The notes beneath the pieces are model-generated. The model saw nothing but the letters and a program-made list of their open reading frames with translations, was not told the origin of the DNA and did no database searches. This document shows positions 34,782 to 44,200 of a stretch of 64,000 bases of DNA, piece by piece. Location: assembly GCA_050291465.1 (NCBI GenBank), contig JBNKJV010000001.1, positions 219,649 through 283,648 on the forward strand, written 5' to 3'. The DNA comes from CBFDBF01 sp050291465. Its GTDB lineage: Bacteria; Pseudomonadota; Gammaproteobacteria; Chromatiales; Chromatiaceae. Position numbers and translations under genes: made by a program. Numbering within the stretch: position 1 is the first letter of the stretch; each line of letters begins with the position of its first letter.

Positions 34782-35402
34782 CTACTGTTCCGGGCGCCGC
34801 AATAGTCCGCGCACCGTTTCCACAACGATTTCCGGTGCCGTGCCATGCGGCATGGAATCGGCCAGCTCCCCTTCCTGATCGATCACATAGACAAGGGAGG
34901 TGTGATCGACCATATAACCGACGGCGGAATCACTCTTCACCTTGCGATAGGCGGCGCCATACATCCCGGCAACCTCGGCCACCTCTTCCGGCGTACCGGT
35001 TACACCCAGGATGTTCTTATGAAAATATCCGCTATAACTCTCCAGGCGTTCCGGGGTATCCCGTTCCGGATCGACACTGACAAAGACCACCTGCACCTGT
35101 TCCAGTTCCCCCGGTTGCAGTTGCTTCAGGGCCGTAGCCAGGTACGCCAGGGAAGTGGGACAGATATCCGGACACATGGTGTAGCCGAAATAGAGCAGCA
35201 CCACCTTGCCCCTCTGGGAACTGAGGGTAAACGGACCGCGGGAGGAATACAGGGTGAAATCGCCTCCGGTGGGACGACCCGCGCTCTCCAGAGAAGAACC
35301 GGGGGCGCCGTTCTCGGCAACCGGATCCCACACGAAAGCGGCCCAGACCAACAGCGCAACGAGGCCGAAAATGAGCGCAAAAAGAATGCGATTGCCTTGC
35401 AT
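34782..35402 (-). CDS. SCO1/SenC-family copper-delivery protein
   Basis: A 206-residue thioredoxin-fold protein anchored by an N-terminal membrane segment (ILFALIFGLVALLVWAAFVW). The copper/redox site is CPDICP (CxxxC) with the distal histidine in VDHTSLVYVID. Such proteins help assemble the CuA centre of cytochrome c oxidase. ATG 35402 (MQGNRILFAL) was chosen to place the membrane segment near the terminus; GTG 35426 or TTG 35462 are possible. It is probably co-transcribed with the PCuAC gene 79 bases downstream and divergent from proA. Confidence 0.92.
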   Translation of the reverse strand: MQGNRILFALIFGLVALLVWAAFVWDPVAENGAPGSSLESAGRPTGGDFTLYSSRGPFTLSSQRGKVVLLYFGYTMCPDICPTSLAYLATALKQLQPGELEQVQVVFVSVDPERDTPERLESYSGYFHKNILGVTGTPEEVAEVAGMYGAAYRKVKSDSAVGYMVDHTSLVYVIDQEGELADSMPHGTAPEIVVETVRGLLRRPEQ

Positions 35403-35581
35403 AAGAAGAACCCGCTTGCTCGCCACATAAACCCGATCACCCTGCCGCAAAAAAACACACAAGGAACCGGCGAATGGATCAATATATCCAAACTATCCGC
35501 ACCGGACTACCGGTCATTTCGCGTATTGATAGGGCAAATGCCACACTCCTGGAAAGAGATAGCGGAAGCAAAGCAAATACC

Positions 35582-35590
35582 TGTTAAAAT
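35582..35590 (+). promoter_or_regulatory. Candidate extended -10 element for proA
   Basis: TGTTAAAAT matches an extended -10 box, 31 bases before the proA start. No good -35 hexamer is seen. Confidence 0.3.
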
Positions 35591-35621
35591 CTCTTGGTTC
35601 TACCGCAATCTGGATACCATC

Positions 35622-36893
35622 ATGTCTGAACAGACCCTTGATATCGAAGCCTACCTGACCGAGGTCGGCCGGCAGGCCCGTAGCGCCTCCCGTGCCCTGG
35701 CGGCGGCCAGCACCAGGGAGAAGAACGACGCCCTGCTCGCCATCGCCGAGGATATCGGTGCCAATCGTGACGCCCTGATGGCGGAAAACAGAAAGGACCT
35801 GGAGGCGGGAGCGGCGAAGGGGCTGGATGCGGCCCTGCTGGATCGCCTGGAGCTTACCCCCGCTCGCATCGATTCCATGATGGAGGGGCTGCGCCAGATC
35901 GCCGCCCTGCCCGATCCCATCGGCGAGATATTCGATATGAACTACCGACCCACCGGTATCCAGGTGGGCCGCATGCGGGTGCCCCTGGGTGTGGTTGGAA
36001 TCATTTACGAGTCCCGCCCCAACGTCACGGCGGATGCCGCCGCTCTATGCCTGAAATCGGGTAACGCCACGGTGTTGCGGGGCGGCTCGGAGGCCTTTTA
36101 TTCCAATCAGGCCCTGGCCGCCGGCATCCACCGCGGCCTGAAGCAGGCGGGTCTGCCCACGCAGGCGGTACAGGTGATCGCCACCACCGATCGGGCGGTG
36201 GTGGGCAGGATGATCGCCATGCCGGAATATATCGATGTCATTATCCCCCGCGGCGGCAAAGGACTGATCGAGCGCATCAGTAACGACGCCCGGGTGCCTG
36301 TGATCAAACACCTGGACGGCATCTGCCACGTTTACATTGATGATCAAGCGGACCTGGAGAAGGCGATCCAGGTCTCCTTCAATGCCAAGACCCAGCGCTA
36401 CGGCACCTGCAACACCCTGGAGACCCTGCTGGTCTGCGAAGAGATCGCGGAGAGCATCCTGCCGGAGCTGGGCAGGATGTACCAGGAGAAGGGAGTGGAG
36501 CTGCGCGGCTGCGAAACCACCCGGCGTCTGCTGGAGGGCGTCCTTGCAGCCGGCGAAGAGGATTGGGATACGGAGTACCTGGCCCCCATCCTTGCCGTCA
36601 AGGTGGTGAAAGGGCTGGATGAGGCCATCGACCACATCAACACCCACGGCTCCCAGCACACGGACGCCATCATCACCGAAAACTACACCCGTGCCCGCCG
36701 TTTTCTGCGGGAGGTGGACTCCAGTTCGGTCATGGTCAACGCCTCCACCCGCTTCGCCGACGGCTTCGAGTACGGCCTGGGCGCGGAGATCGGCATCTCC
36801 ACCGACAAGTTCCACGCCCGCGGCCCGGTGGGGCTGGAGGGACTGACCTCGGTGAAGTTCATCGTCCTCGGCGACGGCCACATCAGAACCTGA
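35622..36893 (+). CDS. proA: Glutamate-5-semialdehyde dehydrogenase
   Basis: A 423-residue cytoplasmic enzyme that reduces gamma-glutamyl phosphate with NADPH in proline synthesis. Motifs: VPLGVVGIIYESRPNVT, LKSGNATVLRGGSEA, the segment KTQRYGTCNTLETLLV with the catalytic cysteine, and GSQHTDAIIT. The frame is open far upstream, but homologues begin near MSEQTLDIEAYL, so ATG 35622 is used. It leads the proA-nadD-rsfS group. Confidence 0.97.
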   Translation: MSEQTLDIEAYLTEVGRQARSASRALAAASTREKNDALLAIAEDIGANRDALMAENRKDLEAGAAKGLDAALLDRLELTPARIDSMMEGLRQIAALPDPIGEIFDMNYRPTGIQVGRMRVPLGVVGIIYESRPNVTADAAALCLKSGNATVLRGGSEAFYSNQALAAGIHRGLKQAGLPTQAVQVIATTDRAVVGRMIAMPEYIDVIIPRGGKGLIERISNDARVPVIKHLDGICHVYIDDQADLEKAIQVSFNAKTQRYGTCNTLETLLVCEEIAESILPELGRMYQEKGVELRGCETTRRLLEGVLAAGEEDWDTEYLAPILAVKVVKGLDEAIDHINTHGSQHTDAIITENYTRARRFLREVDSSSVMVNASTRFADGFEYGLGAEIGISTDKFHARGPVGLEGLTSVKFIVLGDGHIRT

Positions 36894-36941
36894 CCGGGTG
36901 CTAGGATTGAAAGTAGATTATCAATCCCTAGGCCCTGTTTT

Positions 36942-37556
36942 ATGATCGGCATCTTCGGCGGCACCTTCGATCCCATTCACTTCGGGCACCTGCGGACGGT
37001 GTTGGAGGTGCAGCAGGCCCTTGATCTGCAGGAGGTCCGCATCATCCCGTTGCGTGATCCACCGCACCGGGATCACCCCTGCGCCACGCCCGAGCAACGT
37101 CTGGAGATGCTGCGCGCGGCGGTGGCGGAGCAACCGGAGTTACGGATCGATGAGCGGGAACTCCATCGAGAAGGCAAATCCTATACCGTCCGCACCCTGC
37201 GTTCCCTGCGCCGGGAACTGGGCGACACCCCGCTCTGCCTGATTATCGGTTCCGACGCCTTTCGTGACTTCCCGCACTGGCACAAACCGGAGGAGATCCT
37301 GGAGCTGGCCCATGTGGTTGTGATGCAGCGACCGAATGAAGACCGCCCCGATCCCTTTCCGGAACGTATCACCGACTCCCTCGAAGATCTCCGCTGCTCT
37401 CCCGCGGGAGGTATCTGGCTGCAACCGGTCACCCAGTTGCAGATCTCCGCCACCCGCATCCGGGAATTGCTGCAACAGGGCCGGTCGGCGCGCTACCTGC
37501 TCCCGGACAGCGTGTTGCGGATTATTCAGCGGGAAGGGCTCTATGGAACCGGATAG
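36942..37556 (+). CDS. nadD: Nicotinate-nucleotide adenylyltransferase
   Basis: A 204-residue enzyme that adenylylates nicotinate mononucleotide in NAD synthesis. The nucleotidyl-transferase motif GGTFDPIHFGHLR is at residues 6-18 and the second site ISATRIRELL near 170. LIIGSDAFRDFPHWHKPEEI is typical of NadD. It lies 48 bases after proA. Confidence 0.97.
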   Translation: MIGIFGGTFDPIHFGHLRTVLEVQQALDLQEVRIIPLRDPPHRDHPCATPEQRLEMLRAAVAEQPELRIDERELHREGKSYTVRTLRSLRRELGDTPLCLIIGSDAFRDFPHWHKPEEILELAHVVVMQRPNEDRPDPFPERITDSLEDLRCSPAGGIWLQPVTQLQISATRIRELLQQGRSARYLLPDSVLRIIQREGLYGTG

Positions 37557-37649
37557 GGGACGGCCGGGCCTTCCCACGGTGATAATCATCCGCCGTTTAC
37601 GATAGAATATTGTTTTTCCTTACCAAGTGAACGTTAGCGTTATTTTTTT

Positions 37650-38006
37650 ATGCAGGTAGAAGAGCTGAGGGATCTGGTCCTCAAGGTGCTCGACGACATG
37701 AAGGCACGGGATGTCATCGTGCTCGACGTGCGCGACAGGACCAGTATCACCGATATCATGATCGTAGCCAGCGGTACCTCCGACCGCCATGTCAAATCCA
37801 CCGCCGAAGCCGTCGCCTTTCAGTCCAAGCTGGCGGGCGAGCCGCCCCTGGGCACGGAGGGCCTGGAGGACGGGGAATGGGCGCTGGTGGATCTCAACGG
37901 CGTCGTGGTCCATGTAATGCTGCCCAAGGTGCGTGATTTTTATCAGCTGGAGCGGCTCTGGAGTTTCGACCAACCCGCCACGGAAGAGAACGCGGGTACC
38001 ACCTGA
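37650..38006 (+). CDS. rsfS: Ribosomal silencing factor RsfS
   Basis: A 118-residue protein of the RsfS/Iojap family, which binds L14 of the large subunit and blocks subunit joining under nutrient limitation. Motifs: ASGTSDRHVKSTAE, EGLEDGEWALVDLNGVVVHVM and the end RDFYQLERLW. It follows nadD, the universal neighbour in gammaproteobacteria. Confidence 0.96.
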   Translation: MQVEELRDLVLKVLDDMKARDVIVLDVRDRTSITDIMIVASGTSDRHVKSTAEAVAFQSKLAGEPPLGTEGLEDGEWALVDLNGVVVHVMLPKVRDFYQLERLWSFDQPATEENAGTT

Positions 38007-38010
38007 AGCC

Positions 38011-38046
38011 GGGGTGACGGGCGCTTCGTGCCCGTTACGTCACCCC
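38011..38046 (+). other. Strong hairpin after rsfS
   Basis: GGGGTGACG and CGTCACCCC pair around an inner GGGC/GCCC stem-loop. No T-run follows, so it is not a standard terminator; it may stabilise the rsfS end or reduce readthrough. The remaining bases to 38225 hold nothing I recognise. Confidence 0.5.
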
Positions 38047-38225
38047 TGGGACCGGCCGGCTACCGGTAATAAGCGGCCCTCGCTACCGACCTCGTGCGGG
38101 GATGTTGCGCACGAAAACCGGAATTTTTCGTCACTAACCCCTTAAAAACCACTTCGGCACTTTACAACGGGGCCCGAAAATAATAAAAAATACCCAACAA
38201 AAATAACCGCAAAGGATTGCTGTCT

Positions 38226-38459
38226 GTGAACAATCCCAAAACACTCATCGATTATCTAAGTATCGGCTTTATCGTCTGGTTTATCGCCTGGCTGATCCTC
38301 TCTCCCTTTCTGCCGCTGGAGATCCCTTTTACCTACCATGTGGTACTGCTTGGGATCCCGGTTATCGGCTTTTTCCTGGTCAAACCGCACCGCCTTAAGT
38401 GGCTGTTTGTGGTATTGCTTGGTCTCAACGGCCTGGACGACCACCACACCAGGAATTAA
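38226..38459 (+). CDS. Small two-helix membrane protein, unknown
   Basis: A 77-residue hydrophobic protein between rsfS and rlmH. Two membrane segments are evident: about residues 10-27 (IGFIVWFIAWLILSPFL) and 33-50 plus a third weaker stretch (WLFVVLLGL) near the C-terminus, which ends DDHHTRN. I use GTG 38226 because AAAGGA lies 9 bases upstream; a TTG three codons earlier overlaps that site. I do not recognise the family. Its hydrophobic pattern and ribosome-binding site support a real gene. Confidence 0.6.
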   Translation: MNNPKTLIDYLSIGFIVWFIAWLILSPFLPLEIPFTYHVVLLGIPVIGFFLVKPHRLKWLFVVLLGLNGLDDHHTRN

Positions 38460-38607
38460 CGGCGGCACCGCCTGATCCGCGAAAATCCCGCATCTATGCT
38501 CCCCGGGAGGGCGACGCCCTGGAGTCACGCGCGATCCGGCGAGCGGCCGAAACCGCCGGTTACCGCCAATTAGCCGGGGATGCCCCTTTCCCCTACAATC
38601 CCAAAGC

Positions 38608-39078
38608 ATGAATATCCACCTTATCTCGGTCGGTAACCGCATGCCCCGTTGGGTCCGGGAGGGATTCGAAGAGTATGCGAAACGCTTACCCAGGGAGTGC
38701 ACACTTAAACTGACGGAGATCGCCCCCGGCCATCGCGGCAAGGGGGCCGATATCGACCGCACGGTACGGGACGAGGGTGAGCGTATGCTGCAGGCGCTGC
38801 CACGGGACTGTCTGGTGCTGGCCCTGGAGGTCAAGGGACGGGCGTGGAACACGGAGCAGCTGGCGGACAGACTGAGCGATTGGCTGAGCGGCGGCCGCGA
38901 CGTGGCCCTCTTGGTAGGCGGCCCGGAGGGTCTGGCCGACGGTTGCCGGCAGCGTGCGGACCTGCTCTGGTCCCTGTCACCCCTGACCCTTCCCCACCCC
39001 CTAGTCAGGGTGGTGCTGGCGGAACAGATCTACCGGGCGTGGACGATCTTTAAAAACCATCCCTATCATCGCGCATAG
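38608..39078 (+). CDS. rlmH: 23S rRNA (pseudouridine1915-N3)-methyltransferase RlmH
   Basis: A 156-residue SPOUT methyltransferase that modifies pseudouridine 1915 in helix 69 of 23S rRNA. The knot motifs LLVGGPEGLADG and PHPLVRVVLAEQIYRAW, and the terminal NHPYHRA, are canonical. Length equals the E. coli protein within one residue. It follows rsfS and the small membrane gene. Confidence 0.97.
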   Translation: MNIHLISVGNRMPRWVREGFEEYAKRLPRECTLKLTEIAPGHRGKGADIDRTVRDEGERMLQALPRDCLVLALEVKGRAWNTEQLADRLSDWLSGGRDVALLVGGPEGLADGCRQRADLLWSLSPLTLPHPLVRVVLAEQIYRAWTIFKNHPYHRA

Positions 39079-39165
39079 GTGCGACTCATTTGCTTTTCGA
39101 CGCACCTCATTATATTTCTAAATTTCGCATATAATTTAATGATTATTAATGAGAACATCTGAAAC

Positions 39166-39759
39166 ATGCCGCTTCAAATATACCTTGCTTCGCGCTCGCC
39201 GAGACGCAGAGAACTCTTGGCCCAGATCGGTGTCGCTCATGAGACGGTGACCGCCCGGGTGGACGAGACGCCGCAGCCCGACGAGGTCCCCGCCGAATAT
39301 GTGCTGCGCCTGGCCCGTGAAAAGGCCGAGGCCGGGCGCTCGGTCTTGAATGGGTTACCGGATCTACCGGTGCTGGCGGCAGATACGGCGGTGGTGGTGG
39401 AAAACGAAATCCTGGGAAAACCGGCGGATCGGGAAGCGGCCATGAACATGCTGGCCCGCCTCTCCGGCCGCAGCCACAAGGTGTTGACCGCCGTGGCCCT
39501 GGCCGGTGAACACACCGAAAGCCGCCTCAGCGTCAGTCGGGTCACCTTCCGCACCGTGACCGAAACAGAAGCGGCGGCCTACTGGAACAGCGGCGAACCG
39601 GCGGACAAGGCGGGAGGCTACGGCATCCAGGGACTGGGCGCTATATTCATCTCCCATCTCGAAGGAAGTTTTTCCGGAGTCATGGGACTACCCCTGTTCG
39701 AGACGGCGGAACTGTTGCGGACTGTCGGCATCGAACCTCTGAACCCCCGTTTGAGTTAG
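39166..39759 (+). CDS. maf: Maf-family nucleoside triphosphate pyrophosphatase
   Basis: A 197-residue Maf/YhdE-type protein that hydrolyses non-canonical or excess nucleotides (dTTP/UTP type in YhdE) to the monophosphate and PPi. The start IYLASRSPRRRELLAQIG, the VLAADTAVVVENEILGKP segment with the catalytic Asp, and DKAGGYGIQGLGAIF are diagnostic. It lies 15 bases before rng, the common maf-rng pair. Confidence 0.94.
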   Translation: MPLQIYLASRSPRRRELLAQIGVAHETVTARVDETPQPDEVPAEYVLRLAREKAEAGRSVLNGLPDLPVLAADTAVVVENEILGKPADREAAMNMLARLSGRSHKVLTAVALAGEHTESRLSVSRVTFRTVTETEAAAYWNSGEPADKAGGYGIQGLGAIFISHLEGSFSGVMGLPLFETAELLRTVGIEPLNPRLS

Positions 39760-39774
39760 GGCCTGTTTACACTT

Positions 39775-41232
39775 ATGAGCGAAGAGATCCTGATCAATGT
39801 GACACCCCCGGAAACCCGGGTCGCGCTGGTGGAGAACGGCGTGGTTCAGGAAGTGATCGTTGAACGGGAGAGCAGTCGCGGTATCGTAGGAAATATCTAC
39901 AAGGGCAGTGTCTGCCGGGTATTGCCGGGCATGCAGGCCGCTTTTATCGATATTGGTCTGGATCGTACCGCCTTTCTGCATGCCTCCGACATCGTGGTCG
40001 ACGGCAACGGTGAGGAGCGCCTGGACAACATCTCTGAGCTGATACGGGAAGGGGGAGAGGTCACAGTCCAGGTGACCAAAGACCCCATAGGCTCGAAAGG
40101 CGCGAGACTGACTACCAACATCGCCATCCCCTCCCGCTACCTGGTGTTCATGCCCTCCCTGGCAGTTTCAGGCATCTCCCAGAAGATCGAAGACGAAGGG
40201 GAGCGGCAGCGGCTGCGGGAAATCATAGACAGCGAATGTTGCGAATCGGAATGGACCGGCAACTTCATCGCCCGCACGGCCGCCGAGGGCATGGACCGCG
40301 AGACTCTCATTACCGATATGCGTTTTCTCATCCGGCTCTGGCACTCCATCCGCGAACGCTGCGAAACCGCCGGTGTTCCGGCGCTGATTCACGAGGATCT
40401 GCCTTTGGCCCTGCGGTCACTGCGTGACCTGGTGGGTCCGGAGGTGGAAAAGATCCGTATCGATTCCCGTGAGACCTGGCTGCGGGCGGTGGATTTCACC
40501 CGCAAACTGATACCCGACATCCATGCCGGAATCGAATACTACCCGGGTGAGCGGCCGATATTCGATCTCTATGGTATTGAAAGCGAGATCCAGAAGGCGC
40601 TGGAACGCAAGGTGGAGTTGAAGTCCGGGGGTTATCTGATCATCGACCAGACCGAGGCGATGACCACCATAGACGTCAATACCGGCGCCTTCGTGGGTCA
40701 CCGCAACCTGGAAGAGACCATCTTCAAGACCAACCTGGAAGCGGGACAGGCGATCTGCCGACAACTGCGTTTACGCAACCTCGGCGGCATCATCATTATC
40801 GATTTTATCGACATGAGCGATGAGGAACACAAACGCCAGGTACTCCGGGCCCTGGAGAAATGCCTGGCAAGGGATCATGCGCGCACCCACATCACCGAAG
40901 TTTCCGCTTTGGGACTGGTGGAAATGACCCGCAAGCGCACCCGTGAGTCCCTGGAGCATGTCCTCTGCCAGCCCTGCCCCTGTTGCAGCGGACGCGGTTC
41001 CATAAAAACGGCGGAAACCACCTGTTACGAGATCTTTCGTGAGATACTGCGGGAATCCCGCCAGTTCGACGTGGAATCCCTGCTGGTTCTTGCGTCCCAG
41101 GAAGTGGTGGACCGCCTGCTGGACGAAGAGTCGACCAATTTGGCCAATCTGGAGAGTTTCGTAGGGAAGACCATCAGGTTACAGGCGGAAGCCCTCTATT
41201 CCCAGGAACATTACGATATCGTCCTGTTATAG
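39775..41232 (+). CDS. rng: Ribonuclease G
   Basis: A 485-residue endoribonuclease of the RNase E/G family, which matures the 5' end of 16S rRNA and degrades some mRNAs. The S1 domain lies near residues 35-125 (GNIYKGSVCRVLPGMQAAFIDIG), the catalytic acidic motif is GGIIIIDFIDM, and the Zn-link cysteines are CQPCPCC. Length is that of E. coli RNase G (489). It lies between maf and yhdP, the usual order. Confidence 0.97.
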   Translation: MSEEILINVTPPETRVALVENGVVQEVIVERESSRGIVGNIYKGSVCRVLPGMQAAFIDIGLDRTAFLHASDIVVDGNGEERLDNISELIREGGEVTVQVTKDPIGSKGARLTTNIAIPSRYLVFMPSLAVSGISQKIEDEGERQRLREIIDSECCESEWTGNFIARTAAEGMDRETLITDMRFLIRLWHSIRERCETAGVPALIHEDLPLALRSLRDLVGPEVEKIRIDSRETWLRAVDFTRKLIPDIHAGIEYYPGERPIFDLYGIESEIQKALERKVELKSGGYLIIDQTEAMTTIDVNTGAFVGHRNLEETIFKTNLEAGQAICRQLRLRNLGGIIIIDFIDMSDEEHKRQVLRALEKCLARDHARTHITEVSALGLVEMTRKRTRESLEHVLCQPCPCCSGRGSIKTAETTCYEIFREILRESRQFDVESLLVLASQEVVDRLLDEESTNLANLESFVGKTIRLQAEALYSQEHYDIVLL

Positions 41233-41249
41233 AACCACCGGCCGAGGAA

Positions 41250-44200
41250 ATGATCCGACTGCTGCGATCTTTTGCCGCCAAAGTGTGGCTTGCGCTGATC
41301 CTGCTCACCATATTGGGCGGCATCGTAACCCTTGTGGTGCGCCTGCTGCTGCCCATGGTGGACCAGTACCGGCCGGACGCCGAGAAGCTGGCCAGCGAGA
41401 TGCTGGGGCAGCCGGTTGAGATATCCAGGCTTTCAGCACGCTGGCGTGGTTTCGGACCGGAGCTGGTGCTGGAGGACGTGCGCCTTATGGACCCGGAAAG
41501 CAACCAACCCTCCTTCCGTCTCGATGCCATCCATGTTGCGATCAGTCTGTTCGATACCCTGAGAACCAAGTCCATCAAACCACGGGAAATCACCTTTGAC
41601 GGCGCCAGCCTGCTCATCAAGCGACGGTCGGACGGCTCCGTGGTGGTTTCAGGCCTGGAAGGTGTGAAAGGCGGTGGCGGCTCGGCCGGCGGCGAGCTCT
41701 TCTTCCTGCCCTACCGGATCGCCCTGAAAAAGAGCGAGCTTTACTGGGAAAACCAGGCCATCGGAGCAGCGCCCCTCCGTTTCGTCGATGTGGACATTAT
41801 CCTTACCAACGACGGGGATCGGCACCAACTGGACGCCCTTCTCAGCCTGCCCGACGACAGCGGCGCGAAGATGCAACTGGCGGCGGATATATGGGGCGAT
41901 CTGCAGGAGCCCGGCGCCTGGAGCGGCGATTTCTATCTGCGTGGAAACAATCTCCCTCTGGCAAAACTGCTGGGGGCCCGAATACCCGCAGGCTATGCCA
42001 TCAACAGCGGCCGCGCCGAAATGGAGATCTGGAGTCATTGGGAAAAGGGATACCTCTCCAGTATCGAAGGCGAAGCACGCTGGCGGGATCTGAATCTGGA
42101 AGGGACAGTTACGCTTCAGGAGAAGGAGCCACGCCGGCTGGAGCTGGGTGAACTGGGAGGATATTTCCGATGGCAGCGGACGGAGAGCGGCTGGCGTCTG
42201 GGTGTGGCCGACATCGCGGTAACCCGTAACGGCCGCAGCTGGCCGGCCTCCAGCCTCGGTATGGAGGCGAGCTACGACCAGGAGGGCCGTGTTCATCTGC
42301 GAACCGGCGTCGATTTTCTCCGCGTCGAGGATGTCATAGCCCTGATACGTATGTTCCCCCTGCCTACGGAAGGCCTTGATCAGACCCTCACCGATATTCG
42401 TCCCCAGGCGGGCATATACGATCTGCAGTTTCGCTTCGATGAGACCTCTGACGGGCCTTTGTGGGCGGGACGCGGGCAGATCGAGAATCTGTCGACACAA
42501 CCGTGGCGGAGCGCTCCCGGTATAAACAATCTGGGCGCCCGTTTCTGGCTGACCCCGGAACGGGGTGCAATGGATCTGCATGGAAAGCTGGTGTTCGCAA
42601 AATTTCCCGGGCTGTTTCGTGACACCCTGCAGCTGCAAGGGGTAAGCGGCCTGCTGAAATGGGAGCGACAACCGGAGCTGGGATGGGTCATCGAATCGGA
42701 CGAACTGGAGGCCTTCAACAGCGACGTCAAGACCCGCACCCGCCTGCGGATGGTACTCCCCGACAATCCCGAAGATTCCCCCCTTCTCGACCTGCAAACC
42801 GATTTCCGCGACGGCATGGTGAGCACCACCTCACGCTACCTGCCGGTGGGTATCATGCCGGACGGGGTGGTGAAGTGGCTGGATAGGAGCCTGGTCAGCG
42901 GCCGTCTGGTCAACGGCAGCTGCGTCTTTCGCGGCCCGGTTCGGGATTTCCCGTTCGAGAAACGCGCAACCGGCCGCTTTGAGGTGCTATTCGGGGTTGA
43001 GGACCTGCTCCTGGATTACTGGCCGGACTGGCCCCGTTCAGAAGAGATGACTGCGGAGATACGCTTTCTCAACAACCGGTTCGACGCCTGGATTGAGTCG
43101 GGCAAGATATTCGAGAGCAATCTGCACAACCTGCATGGCCGGATCGAGCACCTCAATAAGGCCTCTCCTTTCCGTCTCGGCGGCAGTATCACCGGACCCC
43201 TGAACGATGAACTACGGATTCTGCGCGAATCACCGCTGCGCGACAAATTTGCGCCGTTGACGGAGGCGGTACGAGCAGAGGGCGATGCCCGCCTGAACCT
43301 GGAGTTCGCCGTCCCTCTCAGTACCGGAAGGTTTTCCCTTGACGGCAATCTCGCACTCCAGGATGCGACAATCCATATCGACGAATGGCAATTGCCCATA
43401 ACCAACATCAACGGCAACCTGCTCTTTGATCAGGACGGGGTCCGCTCCAAGGGCCTACAGGGCAAACTGCTGGGCAGCGAGACCACGGTAGGGGTGGCCC
43501 CGGTCAAGGGCAAACGGGGCACTACCCGCATAACCGCGAAAACCACCCTCCCCGGAAGCACGTTTGCCCAACGTTTCCCCGCCCTGGGGCTGGAGGGGTT
43601 AAAAGGCACCACCGAGTGGCAGCTGGACCTGGATATCCCGCCGTTCGCAAAAGGCAAAAAGCCGCTGGTGGATATCCGGCTCTCCTCCAACCTCAAAGGG
43701 ATTCGTCTCGATCTGCCCGCCCCCATCGGCAAGAAAGCACGGGAGCAACGGAAACTGGTCGTCACCACCACCCTTAGCAACCGTCCCCAACGGCGTCTGG
43801 GAATCCGCTACGGAGATATCCTGGACGCAGCCCTGATGTTGCAAGTAGCGGGCCCCAACGGGATACAGTTTCTCCGCGGCGGATTGCTGTTCGGCGGCGG
43901 GAAAGCGCAACTGCCGGAAAAGGAACAGTTGCTGGTGGAAGGACGACTGACGAACCTCCACCTTAATCCCTGGCTCAACTATTTCCAGCCCTCCGGTTCA
44001 AAACTGGTACTGCCTACCATCACCACCAAAGATCTGCGCATCGACAACCTCCGTTACGGAGACACCTATCTCAAGAATGTGACCTTTAATCTCGACACGG
44101 ACAAAACGGGCATTCAGGGTCGCGTCGAGGGTGACCGGGTAAGCGGATCCTTCCAGATACCGGTCTCGTTAAAGGACAATCCGATCACTCTGCGTCTGGA

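Noticed and set aside
35126..35491. Minus-strand open frame (121 codons) overlapping the SCO1-like gene
   Set aside because: Out of frame with the conserved CPDICP protein and without any domain of its own.
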